From the NCBI RefSeq assembly GCF_050589825.1, contig NZ_JBNGOZ010000014.1:1-64000 (forward strand): 64,000 bases of DNA, read 5' to 3'. The notes below the pieces were generated by a model. It was not told the DNA's origin. It ran no database searches and saw only the letters and a program-made list of their open reading frames with translations. The translations under genes and the position numbers were made by a program. Position 1 is the stretch's first letter. Each line of letters starts with the position of its first letter. Positions 9,241-17,092 of the stretch are shown piece by piece. The DNA is from Carboxylicivirga longa (GTDB lineage: Bacteria; Bacteroidota; Bacteroidia; Bacteroidales; Marinilabiliaceae).

Positions 9241-9270
9241 CAAATTTAGGAAAATAAGAGCGTATCCAAG
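9241..9270 (-). promoter_or_regulatory. predicted promoter of the acyl-CoA transferase gene
   Basis: On the minus strand CTTG (9267-9270), an 18-base spacer and a perfect TAAATTTG (9241-9248) lie 40-70 bases upstream of the start codon, close to the Bacteroidota form TTTG-N19-21-TAnnTTTG. Confidence 0.5.
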
Positions 9271-9479
9271 CTTTTATTAATAATAATTAAAGAGCGGGAC
9301 CATATTTAAAACTAATCTGAAATAATACACTTTTTAACGATTACTGCAATCCTGCTGTCTTATTGATAAATAGAGTGTTGAAAATGGCCGCTCTTGGGTT
9401 TGGGGTGCCTAAAAATGGCGCTGTACAAGGATGTAAAAAATGCTTAACTTGTGAGGGTTACGAACCAAAATTCCTTGCC

Positions 9480-9893
9480 ATGAAAGCGTTAATGTTACTC
9501 AGTTTGTTGTTGCCGGTTTTATTTGCCTGCCAAACTAATAAGACACTTCCGCAGGAGGCTGTTTCAAATCAGAGGCTGAGTGTTGAAAACCCTGATACGA
9601 GTACTTATGAACTCATCGTTTTTGATCCGCGCTATGAAACCTTCCTGGCCACACAGCCCTATTCCAAAAATTTTTACTCCAATGAGTATTATCAAAACTG
9701 GAATTATCGCTATTGTGTTGAGTGGAACAGCCGTCATGCTAATCCTCTGCGATATGGCGATTTTTATGAAACGGCCATCCCCTATGATTTAACGGTTGAT
9801 TATGGGCTCGATTTTAATTTTCGCTTGTATCAGTATTTTCAATTTATCGAGCAGGAATATAATATTGTCCTCATTAATCGTCGTGGGCCTTAG
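9480..9893 (+). CDS. DUF6146 family lipoprotein
   Basis: A 137-residue predicted lipoprotein. I chose the ATG at 9480 because it gives a proper lipoprotein signal (MKALMLLSLLLPVLFAC, with the modified Cys at 17). The open frame extends upstream to 9363, but that extension contains several cysteines and no signal and would bury the lipobox. The mature part is rich in Tyr, Asn and aromatic residues, with YELIVFDPRYETFLATQP and KNFYSNEYYQNWNYRYCVEW, the pattern of DUF6146. Function is unknown. It stands alone, divergent from the acyl-CoA transferase. Confidence 0.75.
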   Translation: MKALMLLSLLLPVLFACQTNKTLPQEAVSNQRLSVENPDTSTYELIVFDPRYETFLATQPYSKNFYSNEYYQNWNYRYCVEWNSRHANPLRYGDFYETAIPYDLTVDYGLDFNFRLYQYFQFIEQEYNIVLINRRGP

Positions 9894-9992
9894 TGGCAGC
9901 CTTATGTGTGTTGTTACTCATGGATGGTGCTGATAAAATTAATTTAGCGTTAAATTATGGGTGCTGCCGGGCTGATATTTTTTAAAATCAAT

Positions 9993-10000
9993 TATATTTG
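9993..10000 (+). promoter_or_regulatory. possible promoter -7 box for the lipoprotein gene at 10156
   Basis: TATATTTG matches TAnnTTTG exactly, about 155 bases before the start codon. No good -33 box is seen. A second, weaker copy (CATATTTG, 10085-10092) lies nearer the gene. Either could be the true start. Confidence 0.3.
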
Positions 10001-10155
10001 TTTAATTAAAATGTCTGAATAGGTTTTAGGCAAGTGCTATGGTTTTATGCCGTTTAAAAATAGCCGATGCATGGATCTTTTATGCATATTTGATCATTTA
10101 AACCCGAGCAATTCAGTACATAATTAAATATTGACATTAAAATACTTTTAAAAAG

Positions 10156-10968
10156 ATGAAAAGCACGATTCGAATAACATCGTTGATAGTGGCGGCCACG
10201 CTAATGTTAACGGCCTGTAACACCAAGAAGGCAAAGCAAGACAAGGCGCCGGAAATTAAAAAAGCAAAGGTTGAGCAAGAGGTGCGTGAATTTGTGTATC
10301 CTTTGCCTACTACCTATGAAGTAACCGAAATGTTAAATCGCATTGAGGCGGCTTATATCTTATCACTATCAAACCCTGTGAGTAATGTTGATAAGTATCT
10401 TACTGAACGGGCGCAGGCCATTAACCTGGGTATTTACGGAGCCGATCTCAGTTATGCCAGTACCTATCGTCAGCAACAGGAGACGCTTGATTTTATGAAT
10501 GCTTCGAAAACATTAGTTGATAAACTGGATATTTCACCGGCCATCGATAAGTCACTGCTTGAGGCCATTGAGGAGAACCTGGACAATAAAGATGAACTGG
10601 TGAAGGTGATTACCAATTCCTTCTATAATACTTATGAGTACCTGAATAAGAGCGAACGTGCACCCATTTCGTTATTGGTTATTTCAGGTAGCTGGGTAGA
10701 GGCGCTGTACATTGCCTGTCATATCTCAGAAGAAACATTTAGTAATAAGGAGATGGTGGCTATTATCATGGATCAGAAAGAGCCGCTTAATAAGCTGATG
10801 TCGATGCTTGAGGTGCATAAGGATAATAAGGATATTGAGCAGATGATTAACGACTTGAAAATCTTACACGAAATATACAATAGCGTGGATGTTGGTAGTA
10901 TTACCATGGAGCAGTTGGATGCCATAGAGAAGAATGTGGCCGTATTGCGCGAGAAGTTTGTTTCGTAA
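10156..10968 (+). CDS. predicted lipoprotein of unknown function
   Basis: A 270-residue lipoprotein: signal peptide with lipobox LTAC (Cys at residue 21), a short Lys/Ala-rich linker, then an almost entirely helical body. Recognisable stretches are FVYPLPTTYEVTEMLNRIEA, YILSLSNPVSNVDKYLTER and IYGADLSYASTYRQQ. I cannot place it in a named family; similar proteins of this length are common as hypotheticals in Bacteroidales-related genomes. It lies 109 bases before the large ABC transporter in the same direction, but a terminator and a separate promoter sit between them, so they are neighbours rather than a simple operon. Confidence 0.75.
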   Translation: MKSTIRITSLIVAATLMLTACNTKKAKQDKAPEIKKAKVEQEVREFVYPLPTTYEVTEMLNRIEAAYILSLSNPVSNVDKYLTERAQAINLGIYGADLSYASTYRQQQETLDFMNASKTLVDKLDISPAIDKSLLEAIEENLDNKDELVKVITNSFYNTYEYLNKSERAPISLLVISGSWVEALYIACHISEETFSNKEMVAIIMDQKEPLNKLMSMLEVHKDNKDIEQMINDLKILHEIYNSVDVGSITMEQLDAIEKNVAVLREKFVS

Positions 10969-10994
10969 ACTTATAGTATTAAAAATGTAACGAG

Positions 10995-11024
10995 AGGGAG
11001 GCCAATATCGGTTTCCCTTTTTTT
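10995..11024 (+). terminator. intrinsic terminator after the lipoprotein gene
   Basis: A 9-bp stem (AGGGAGGCC / GGTTTCCCT, two G-U pairs) with a six-base loop, running into seven Ts at 11018-11024. It lies 27 bases after the stop at 10968. The T-tract also forms part of the next promoter's -33 box. Confidence 0.75.
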
Positions 11025-11054
11025 GTTACGGAGTAATAAAAATTACTATCTTTC
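11022..11054 (+). promoter_or_regulatory. predicted promoter of the large ABC transporter gene
   Basis: TTTG at 11022-11025, a 21-base spacer and TATCTTTC at 11047-11054 (seven of eight to TAnnTTTG) lie just before the ATG at 11078. The -33 box overlaps the terminator T-tract of the preceding gene. Confidence 0.5.
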
Positions 11055-11077
11055 AATCCAATCCATAATATTTTAAG

Positions 11078-14000
11078 ATGAGTGAATTATTTCTGGATGC
11101 CCTGATGCAAATCTTTGCCCTTTTGACCGACCGGCGTGAGGAGCAAAAGACGGGTGACGGCATGGTGGAAGTCAGAAATTTCTTGTTGCGTAACCTTAAT
11201 AAAGAGTTTGCCGATAAGGCATTGGAACGCTACGAATATTACATTACCGAATACCATAAAGATTCCTATAGTCATGACCGGGAGGTGCGTGATAAGCAAG
11301 CCTCATCCAACATGGATCGTCTGGTCAAAATTTGCGATGAACTTAACCAAGAGCTTGAGCAATCGGAAAAATACATGTTGATCACCAACATGCTTAATTT
11401 TATTATGCGCGATGGTCATGTGTCTGGCGATGAAGGGGCTTTTACCGATGTGCTGGCCACTAACCTGAAACTTAATGAACGTGATTACCGCAACTTAAAA
11501 ACGTTTGTGCTCGATTATCCGCTTGAAGTGGAAGATAAAGAGCGCTTGCTGCTCATCAGTGGACAAAAGGAAAAGCCCGATAAAAGGATTAAATACATTT
11601 ATAATCCCAAACAGCAGGTATTTGTGTGGGTATTGCATGTGCAGGAATGTAACCTCTTGTTTTTCCGCTATTCGGGTAGTCGTAACCTCTATCTGAATGG
11701 TCACCTTATTGAGCAAAATAAGGCGGTGGCTTTTGGTCCGGGTGCCGTTATCAAAACCTCGCGTATGGCTCCTGTGTACTATGGTCGGGTAGCTGAGAAT
11801 TTTATTGCTCGTCCGGGACGTGCCCGCATCCTGTACCGTGCCCTTGATGTGTCGTATAAATTCAGTAATAATCAGGTGGGTATCCATCCTTTTAGCTTCT
11901 CGGGTCGCTCAGGGCAGATGGTGGCGGTTATGGGAGGCAGTGGAACGGGTAAGTCAACCTTGCTGAATGTGCTTAATGGCAACCTGAAATACAACAGTGG
12001 TCGGATTCATATCAATGGCTACGATTTACATAAAGATGCCGAGGCGCTTGCTGGTGTTATTGGTTATGTGCCGCAGGATGACCTTCTGAAGGAAGAGCTC
12101 ACAGTGTTTGAAAACCTGTATTTTAATGCCCGTCTATGCTTTAGTCACTTTAGTAAAGAAGAGCTTGAACAGCTGGTGGAGAAGGCTTTGCGCGATTTTG
12201 ACCTGGTGGAAGCCCGTGATCTTGTGGTGGGGTCGCCCCTGAATAAAATATTGAGCGGGGGACAGCGTAAGCGCCTCAATATTGCACTGGAGCTGATTCG
12301 TGAGCCTTCGGTGCTTTTTGTTGATGAGCCTACTTCAGGCCTGTCGTCCATGGACTCAGAAAAGGTAATGATGTTGCTGAAGCGACAAACCCTGAAAGGG
12401 AAGCTGGTATTTATTATTATTCATCAGCCCAGCAGCGATTTATACAAGCTTATTGATAAGCTGATGATCATTGATAAGGGTGGCCGTATTATCTATAACG
12501 GTAACCCAATGGATGCCATTACCTATTTTAAGAAAAAAGCATCGTACGTTAATCCTGAAGAAAAAGAGTGCTATGCCTGTGGTAATGTGCAGACAGAGCA
12601 GCCACTGCGTATTATAGAGGCACGTATGGTAAATCCCTATGGCAAGTTTATTCGTCGTCGTAAGGTGTCGCCCGAGGATTGGTACGACCATTATGTGGAG
12701 GAGTTTGAAGATAAATTTGAGTGGAAGGCGCCGCAGCATAATGCCAAGCGCGAAAAGCTGCCCACTAACCTGTATAATATTCCGGGGCGCGTTCAGCAGT
12801 TTATTATCCACTTTTTGCGCGATACGCTGTCGAAGATAAAAGACAAGCAATACCTGATGATTAATATGATGCAGGCACCTGTACTGGCGCTCATACTCGG
12901 GTATTTTACCAAGTTTATCAGTGGTGATGGTGTTGACGATTCAGCGTATGTATTTGCTAAAAATGTGAATATACCGGCCTATTTGTTTATGTGTGTAGTG
13001 GTGGCACTTTTTCTGGGTTTGATTGTTAGTGCTGAGGAGATATTTAAGGATCGCCGCCTCCTACAGCGGGAATCGTTCCTGAACCTCAGTCGCTTTAGTT
13101 ATCTCAACAGTAAGATAGTAGTGCTGTTTGCCATCTCGGCGGTTCAGACATTGAGCTTCGTACTAATTGGCAACTCCATACTCGAGATTAAGGGTCTTAC
13201 ACTGAGCTATTGGCTCATTCTGTTCAGTACGGCCTGTTATGCCAATATGGTAGGTCTTAATATCAGTAGTGGCCTCAATTCTGTGGTGGCCATCTATGTA
13301 CTTATTCCGTTAATATTGGTGCCGCAACTCTTATTTAGCGGAGTAATTGTCAATTTTGATAAGTTGCATAAGAATATATCGTCAGAACAGTATGTGCCGC
13401 GCATTGGTGATCTGATGACTTCGCGTTGGTCTTATGAGGCTTTGGCTGTTAATCAGTTTAAAAACAATGCCTATCAAAAGCAATTCTTTGATGTAGATGA
13501 GCAGATAAGCATTGCTTCATTCAATCGTAGCCTATTAATTCCCAAGCTGGAAGATTTTAATGAGACTTGCCTGTATCATCATAAGCATAATGAGCAGACC
13601 CAGCTTTCAAATGCCGCTCGCTTGTTGGCGGCAGAGCTAACTAAGTTAGCAGGTTCCGGGATGGCTGTTGACTCAGTAATTGCTAATTTTGCAGAAGGCA
13701 GATCTGTTTTTAATCTGCGAGTTTATGAGCGAGTTAAGGCTTATTTGTCAGATCAAAAGAAAAGTAATAGCAAGCTCTATGCCGATGGCAAGCAGCGCAA
13801 GGATGAGTTGTTTAAAAGGTTGATAGATAAATATGGCTCCAAAGAGGCTTTTCTGAAATTCAAGGATACTTATCAGAACGAAGCTTTGGAAGAGGTATTA
13901 CTCAATAAGCATGAGTTACAGCAGATGGTGGTGACAAGTCAGGGGATTATCCAAAAGAAGCATCCTGTTTTTCAAAAGCCAGTTTCCAATATTGGGCGTT

Positions 14001-14197
14001 CGCATTTTTACGCAGCATATAAGCATGTGATGGATCTGCGTATTTCAACACCGCTTTTTAATATGATTGTGGTATGGCTGGGTGTCGCCTTCTTTTATGT
14101 CACGCTGTATTTTGATATCCTGCGTAAGGTAATCGCCTACTTCGAAACCTTTAAGTTGCGCCGTTTGAACAGGCGACTTCAGAAGATCAGACCATAA
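11078..14197 (+). CDS. ABCG-like ABC transporter with TerB-like N-terminus and FHA-like segment
   Basis: A 1039-residue ABC protein with ATPase and permease on one chain. Residues about 1-150 are helical and TerB-like. About 165-250 is a beta-rich, FHA-like segment. The ATPase has Walker A GGSGTGKST near 285-293, signature LSGGQRKRLNIALEL near 392, and Walker B VLFVDEPTSGLSS near 410, in the eukaryotic-White/ABCG style. The membrane domain starts near residue 590 with about six helices. A long soluble helical insertion lies between the penultimate and last helices (about 780-980), before a basic C-terminal tail. Homologues are widespread in Bacteroidota, but I know of no established substrate. 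It follows a lipoprotein gene and ends at a hairpin terminator. Confidence 0.88.
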   Translation: MSELFLDALMQIFALLTDRREEQKTGDGMVEVRNFLLRNLNKEFADKALERYEYYITEYHKDSYSHDREVRDKQASSNMDRLVKICDELNQELEQSEKYMLITNMLNFIMRDGHVSGDEGAFTDVLATNLKLNERDYRNLKTFVLDYPLEVEDKERLLLISGQKEKPDKRIKYIYNPKQQVFVWVLHVQECNLLFFRYSGSRNLYLNGHLIEQNKAVAFGPGAVIKTSRMAPVYYGRVAENFIARPGRARILYRALDVSYKFSNNQVGIHPFSFSGRSGQMVAVMGGSGTGKSTLLNVLNGNLKYNSGRIHINGYDLHKDAEALAGVIGYVPQDDLLKEELTVFENLYFNARLCFSHFSKEELEQLVEKALRDFDLVEARDLVVGSPLNKILSGGQRKRLNIALELIREPSVLFVDEPTSGLSSMDSEKVMMLLKRQTLKGKLVFIIIHQPSSDLYKLIDKLMIIDKGGRIIYNGNPMDAITYFKKKASYVNPEEKECYACGNVQTEQPLRIIEARMVNPYGKFIRRRKVSPEDWYDHYVEEFEDKFEWKAPQHNAKREKLPTNLYNIPGRVQQFIIHFLRDTLSKIKDKQYLMINMMQAPVLALILGYFTKFISGDGVDDSAYVFAKNVNIPAYLFMCVVVALFLGLIVSAEEIFKDRRLLQRESFLNLSRFSYLNSKIVVLFAISAVQTLSFVLIGNSILEIKGLTLSYWLILFSTACYANMVGLNISSGLNSVVAIYVLIPLILVPQLLFSGVIVNFDKLHKNISSEQYVPRIGDLMTSRWSYEALAVNQFKNNAYQKQFFDVDEQISIASFNRSLLIPKLEDFNETCLYHHKHNEQTQLSNAARLLAAELTKLAGSGMAVDSVIANFAEGRSVFNLRVYERVKAYLSDQKKSNSKLYADGKQRKDELFKRLIDKYGSKEAFLKFKDTYQNEALEEVLLNKHELQQMVVTSQGIIQKKHPVFQKPVSNIGRSHFYAAYKHVMDLRISTPLFNMIVVWLGVAFFYVTLYFDILRKVIAYFETFKLRRLNRRLQKIRP

Positions 14198-14250
14198 ATA
14201 TCGTCTTATGAAGCTATTGGTAGCTTAGAAAAATGCAAGATATAATAGAT

Positions 14251-14281
14251 AACTAGCCCTCCGCCAAGCGTAGGGCTAGTT
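14251..14281 (+). terminator. hairpin terminator after the ABC transporter gene
   Basis: A perfect 10-bp stem (AACTAGCCCT / AGGGCTAGTT) with an 11-base loop lies 54 bases past the stop. The following T-richness is weak (TCTATTTAAT), so termination may be partial. Confidence 0.55.
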
Positions 14282-14368
14282 CTATTTAATCCCTTTTGGG
14301 GTACTTTGTTGTTAAAGGAGAAATATTAGCGATAAGGATCGCAGCTTAAGATAAACTACTAAAATAGA

Positions 14369-14400
14369 AAAAGCCTCAGCTATTTCTAACTGAGGCTTTT
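14369..14400 (-). terminator. terminator of tRNA-His
   Basis: An 11-bp perfect stem (AAAAGCCTCAG / CTGAGGCTTTT) with a ten-base loop lies directly after the tRNA on the minus strand and runs into TTCTATTTTA. Its first base is the A of the encoded CCA, so terminator and tRNA end abut. Confidence 0.75.
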
Positions 14401-14477
14401 GGGGTGGAAGACCGGTTTCGAACCGGCGACCTCTGGAACCACAATCCAGCGCTCTAACCAGCTGAGCTACAACCACC
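14401..14477 (-). tRNA. tRNA-His (anticodon GTG)
   Basis: The minus strand folds as a full cloverleaf: D arm GCTC/GAGC, anticodon stem CTGGA/TCCAG around the loop TTGTGGT (anticodon GTG), and T arm GCCGG/CCGGT with TTCGAAA. The encoded extra G at -1 (14477), specific to tRNA-His, faces C73 (14403), and CCA is encoded (14402-14400). The acceptor stem GTGGTTG/CTTCCAC has two adjacent T-T oppositions at positions 5-68 and 6-67. It is transcribed from its own promoter and ends at a strong hairpin. Confidence 0.97.
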
Positions 14478-14494
14478 ATTTTGTTTTGCGATTG

Positions 14495-14526
14495 CAAAGA
14501 TAGTATTTGTGATTTAATATTTGCAA
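14495..14526 (-). promoter_or_regulatory. predicted tRNA-His promoter
   Basis: On the minus strand TTG (14524-14526), a 21-base spacer and a perfect TATCTTTG (14495-14502) lie 18 bases upstream of the tRNA 5' end. Confidence 0.6.
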
Positions 14527-14585
14527 TAAGAACAGGAAAAAATCAAAAAAAATTTTTCCTTTGCATTGTACTAGATAGGGTAGAT

Positions 14586-15269
14586 ATGAAGTTTTTCGCT
14601 GAGAATCAGAAAGTAGAAAAGGAATTGGAGTGGGTAATGAAAAAAGTGCGATTGCACATGAATGGGGCAACTACCGGTCAAATGGAGCAGGGTGGTGTTC
14701 ATTACCGCATTAATTATGGGGTAGGAATTCCGCATTTAAAAGAGTTGGCCGGGCAATTACCGGTGAGTTATGAGTTGGCTGAGCGACTCTGGTTTCTTGA
14801 GATACGTGAAACTATGCTGCTGGCCGCTCTGAGGGTGCCCGCCGAAGATATGACAGCCGCGCGCTGTAAAGAGTGGGCAGTTAAGATTGTTAATACGGAT
14901 TTAATAGAGCGTACGGCCCTGTTTCTTTGGGCGCGACTGCCTATTGTTGATAAGCTATTGCCGGAATGGTTAAAGGGCAATAACCATTATCTTAAGGCAA
15001 CGGCCTATTATACCATCGGCCGTTTAATGCAGCGTGGCAGCAGCACGCATTATAACAGTGCTGAGTTAATTGCGAGTCTGGATAAGGAAAATGCACTTGT
15101 AGTTTATAAGGGTTTGTCTTTTGCCTTGCGAATGAATATGCGTCAGCAAAAAGGAGATGTAGCTGTTATTAAGAATTTTGCAGAAGAGTTGCGAAAGGAT
15201 AATGATCATCATAAGCAGCTGATAGCGCAGGAGCTAATCAGTGAGTTGGCCATGTTGGATGATTTGTAG
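14586..15269 (+). CDS. DNA alkylation repair-like (AlkD/AlkC, HEAT-repeat) protein
   Basis: A 227-residue helical protein resembling the HEAT-like repeat fold of AlkD/AlkC DNA glycosylases. Features include YGVGIPHLKELAGQLP, ELAERLWFLEIRETMLLAA and ERTALFLWARLP followed by NHYLKATAYYTIGRLMQRG. I chose the ATG at 14586 because the frame upstream (to 14481) runs through tRNA-His promoter sequence and looks non-coding. The AlkD catalytic Asp/Arg set cannot be confirmed by eye, and many family members lack activity. It would act on alkylated bases in DNA if active. It is divergent from tRNA-His and has no obvious operon partner. Confidence 0.7.
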   Translation: MKFFAENQKVEKELEWVMKKVRLHMNGATTGQMEQGGVHYRINYGVGIPHLKELAGQLPVSYELAERLWFLEIRETMLLAALRVPAEDMTAARCKEWAVKIVNTDLIERTALFLWARLPIVDKLLPEWLKGNNHYLKATAYYTIGRLMQRGSSTHYNSAELIASLDKENALVVYKGLSFALRMNMRQQKGDVAVIKNFAEELRKDNDHHKQLIAQELISELAMLDDL

Positions 15270-15332
15270 GCAGGATGCCTCGACGTCAATAAGTTTTTGA
15301 GTTAATGACGCTTCTTACTGCATGTAAATATC

Positions 15333-15340
15333 TATATTTG
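15333..15340 (+). promoter_or_regulatory. predicted promoter -7 box of the PLP enzyme gene
   Basis: TATATTTG is a perfect TAnnTTTG match 64-71 bases before the start at 15404. No clear -33 box. Confidence 0.4.
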
Positions 15341-15403
15341 AGCATCTGACGGTATGGAGGGGTTTTATGATGATGAAGGGTAACTAGTAAACCTGCTTGT
15401 AAT

Positions 15404-16876
15404 ATGACTACTTTGGAGCAACACTTTGAAGCGTTTAGAAAGAACACCATAGGATGGGATGCACAAATAAAAACTCCTTATGGAATAAAGCCCCTGGTGT
15501 ATGCTGATTGGATTGCCAGTGGCCGGCTGTATGGCCCCATCGAAAAGGTATTGCTTGAGAAGATGGGTCCCATGGTGGCCAATACTCATTCCGAGTCGAG
15601 CGATACGGGTATGATCATGACCAATATTTACAAGCACTCGCACCAGATTATTAAACGATACGTTAATGCAGGGCTTGATGATTTAATTATTACCGCTGGC
15701 TTTGGTATGACTAATGTGATAAACAAGCTACAGCGCATATTGGGTATGCGGGTGCCTGAGCAGGCACACGGCTTTTGTCATCTGCCGGCCGATCAGCGTC
15801 CTGTGGTTTTCATCACTCATATGGAGCATCATTCCAATCATACCTCATGGTTGGAGACCAATGCTGATGTGGTGGTGCTGGAGCCCGACGAGCATCTCCT
15901 CGTTAGGCCTGATGCTTTAAAGCGTGAGCTGGACAAATACAAGGGACGAACACTTAAGATTGGTTCTTTCACAGCTTGCTCCAATGTTACCGGCGTAAGA
16001 GTGCCATACCATGAGTTGGCCCGCATCATGCATCAGCATGGAGGCTTCTGTTTTGTCGATTTCGCCGCCTCGGCACCCTACGATGATATTAATATGCACC
16101 CGGGCGATCCGCTGGAAAGTCTGGATGCCATCTTTTTTTCTCCTCATAAATTTCTGGGTGGTCCCGGCAGCTCTGGCGTAATGGTGTTTAACCGTGCCTT
16201 GTATCATAATTCGGCACCCGATAACTCGGGCGGAGGTACTGTTGATTGGACCAATCGCTGGGGAAAGTATCGTTATGTGGATGATATTGAGGCACGCGAA
16301 GATGGCGGCACACCCGGTTTTCTGCAATCCATAAAGGCGGCCCTTGTACTTCGGCTGAAAGAGCAGATGGGTGTGGATAAAATACATGCGAGAGAAGAGC
16401 AGATTATAGCCCGTATTCTGGCTGCTTTTCGTCGCATGCCGGGTATGAATATCCTGGCTGATAATGTGGATCAGCGCCTGGGCGCTATCTCCTTTTATAT
16501 CGATAAACTACACTTTAACTTGGCTGTGCGACTGTTAAATGATCATTATGGCATTCAGGTGCGGGGTGGTTGCTCCTGTGCAGGCACCTACGGTCATTAC
16601 CTGCTGCATGTTGATTATTACACCTCCAATAAAATTACCAGTAAGATTAACAAAGGCGACCTTTCTGATAAGCCCGGCTGGGTGCGTCTTTCGGTCCATC
16701 CAACCATGAGCGATAATGAGGTGGACTATTTGATTAAAGCCGTAGGCTATGTGGCAGAGAACTGGATGGCAATGAGCCGCGATTATAATTATTTGGCCAG
16801 TCACAATGCTTATTATCACAAGGATACTGTCACTCCTCTCCTACCGCACGATTATGATTCCTGGTTTTCTTTCTAA
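15404..16876 (+). CDS. class V aminotransferase-fold PLP enzyme, cysteine desulfurase-like
   Basis: A 490-residue fold-type I PLP enzyme. The PLP lysine is in FFSPHKFLGGPGSSG (K near residue 249), and the preceding FCFVDFAASAPYDDI holds the Asp that pairs with the PLP ring. A conserved HMEHHSNHTSW (about 146-156) aligns with the histidine region of SufS/Csd-type enzymes. GGCSCAGTYGHYLL near 387-400 offers Cys candidates for persulfide chemistry. It is longer than IscS/SufS (about 400-410) because of an insertion near the C-terminus, and it is not next to suf or isc genes. Sulfur delivery is possible, but substrate and role are unknown. Confidence 0.8.
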   Translation: MTTLEQHFEAFRKNTIGWDAQIKTPYGIKPLVYADWIASGRLYGPIEKVLLEKMGPMVANTHSESSDTGMIMTNIYKHSHQIIKRYVNAGLDDLIITAGFGMTNVINKLQRILGMRVPEQAHGFCHLPADQRPVVFITHMEHHSNHTSWLETNADVVVLEPDEHLLVRPDALKRELDKYKGRTLKIGSFTACSNVTGVRVPYHELARIMHQHGGFCFVDFAASAPYDDINMHPGDPLESLDAIFFSPHKFLGGPGSSGVMVFNRALYHNSAPDNSGGGTVDWTNRWGKYRYVDDIEAREDGGTPGFLQSIKAALVLRLKEQMGVDKIHAREEQIIARILAAFRRMPGMNILADNVDQRLGAISFYIDKLHFNLAVRLLNDHYGIQVRGGCSCAGTYGHYLLHVDYYTSNKITSKINKGDLSDKPGWVRLSVHPTMSDNEVDYLIKAVGYVAENWMAMSRDYNYLASHNAYYHKDTVTPLLPHDYDSWFSF

Positions 16877-17038
16877 ACAAATTTTGTATTCTGGTGGTAC
16901 AAGGCCCATCAGTCTATAATTTATTTAGTTATTCTTTCTGTGTGCTTATATCCATTCATCTTAGCTACAGGACGCACTGCATAAGGGAAAGCGTGGGTAA
17001 AATAGTGCTTGTTTACTGGTATAATTAAATTATTCGGC

Positions 17039-17046
17039 TATTTTTG
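17039..17046 (+). promoter_or_regulatory. possible promoter -7 box of the GNAT-like gene
   Basis: TATTTTTG matches TAnnTTTG exactly, 47-54 bases before the chosen ATG at 17093. No well-spaced -33 box. The remaining 16877-17038 stretch shows nothing I can name. Confidence 0.35.
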
Positions 17047-17092
17047 TACTTAACCCTTCGGTTTACCAAAATTTCTATAAAAAAGAGTGTTA

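Noticed and set aside
9363..9479. N-terminal extension of the DUF6146 lipoprotein with CxxC-like cysteines
   Set aside because: It would place a lipoprotein signal 40 residues inside the protein; the ATG at 9480 is the natural start.
14481..14585. Upstream extension of the DNA alkylation repair-like gene
   Set aside because: It overlaps the tRNA-His promoter and does not fit the family N-terminus.
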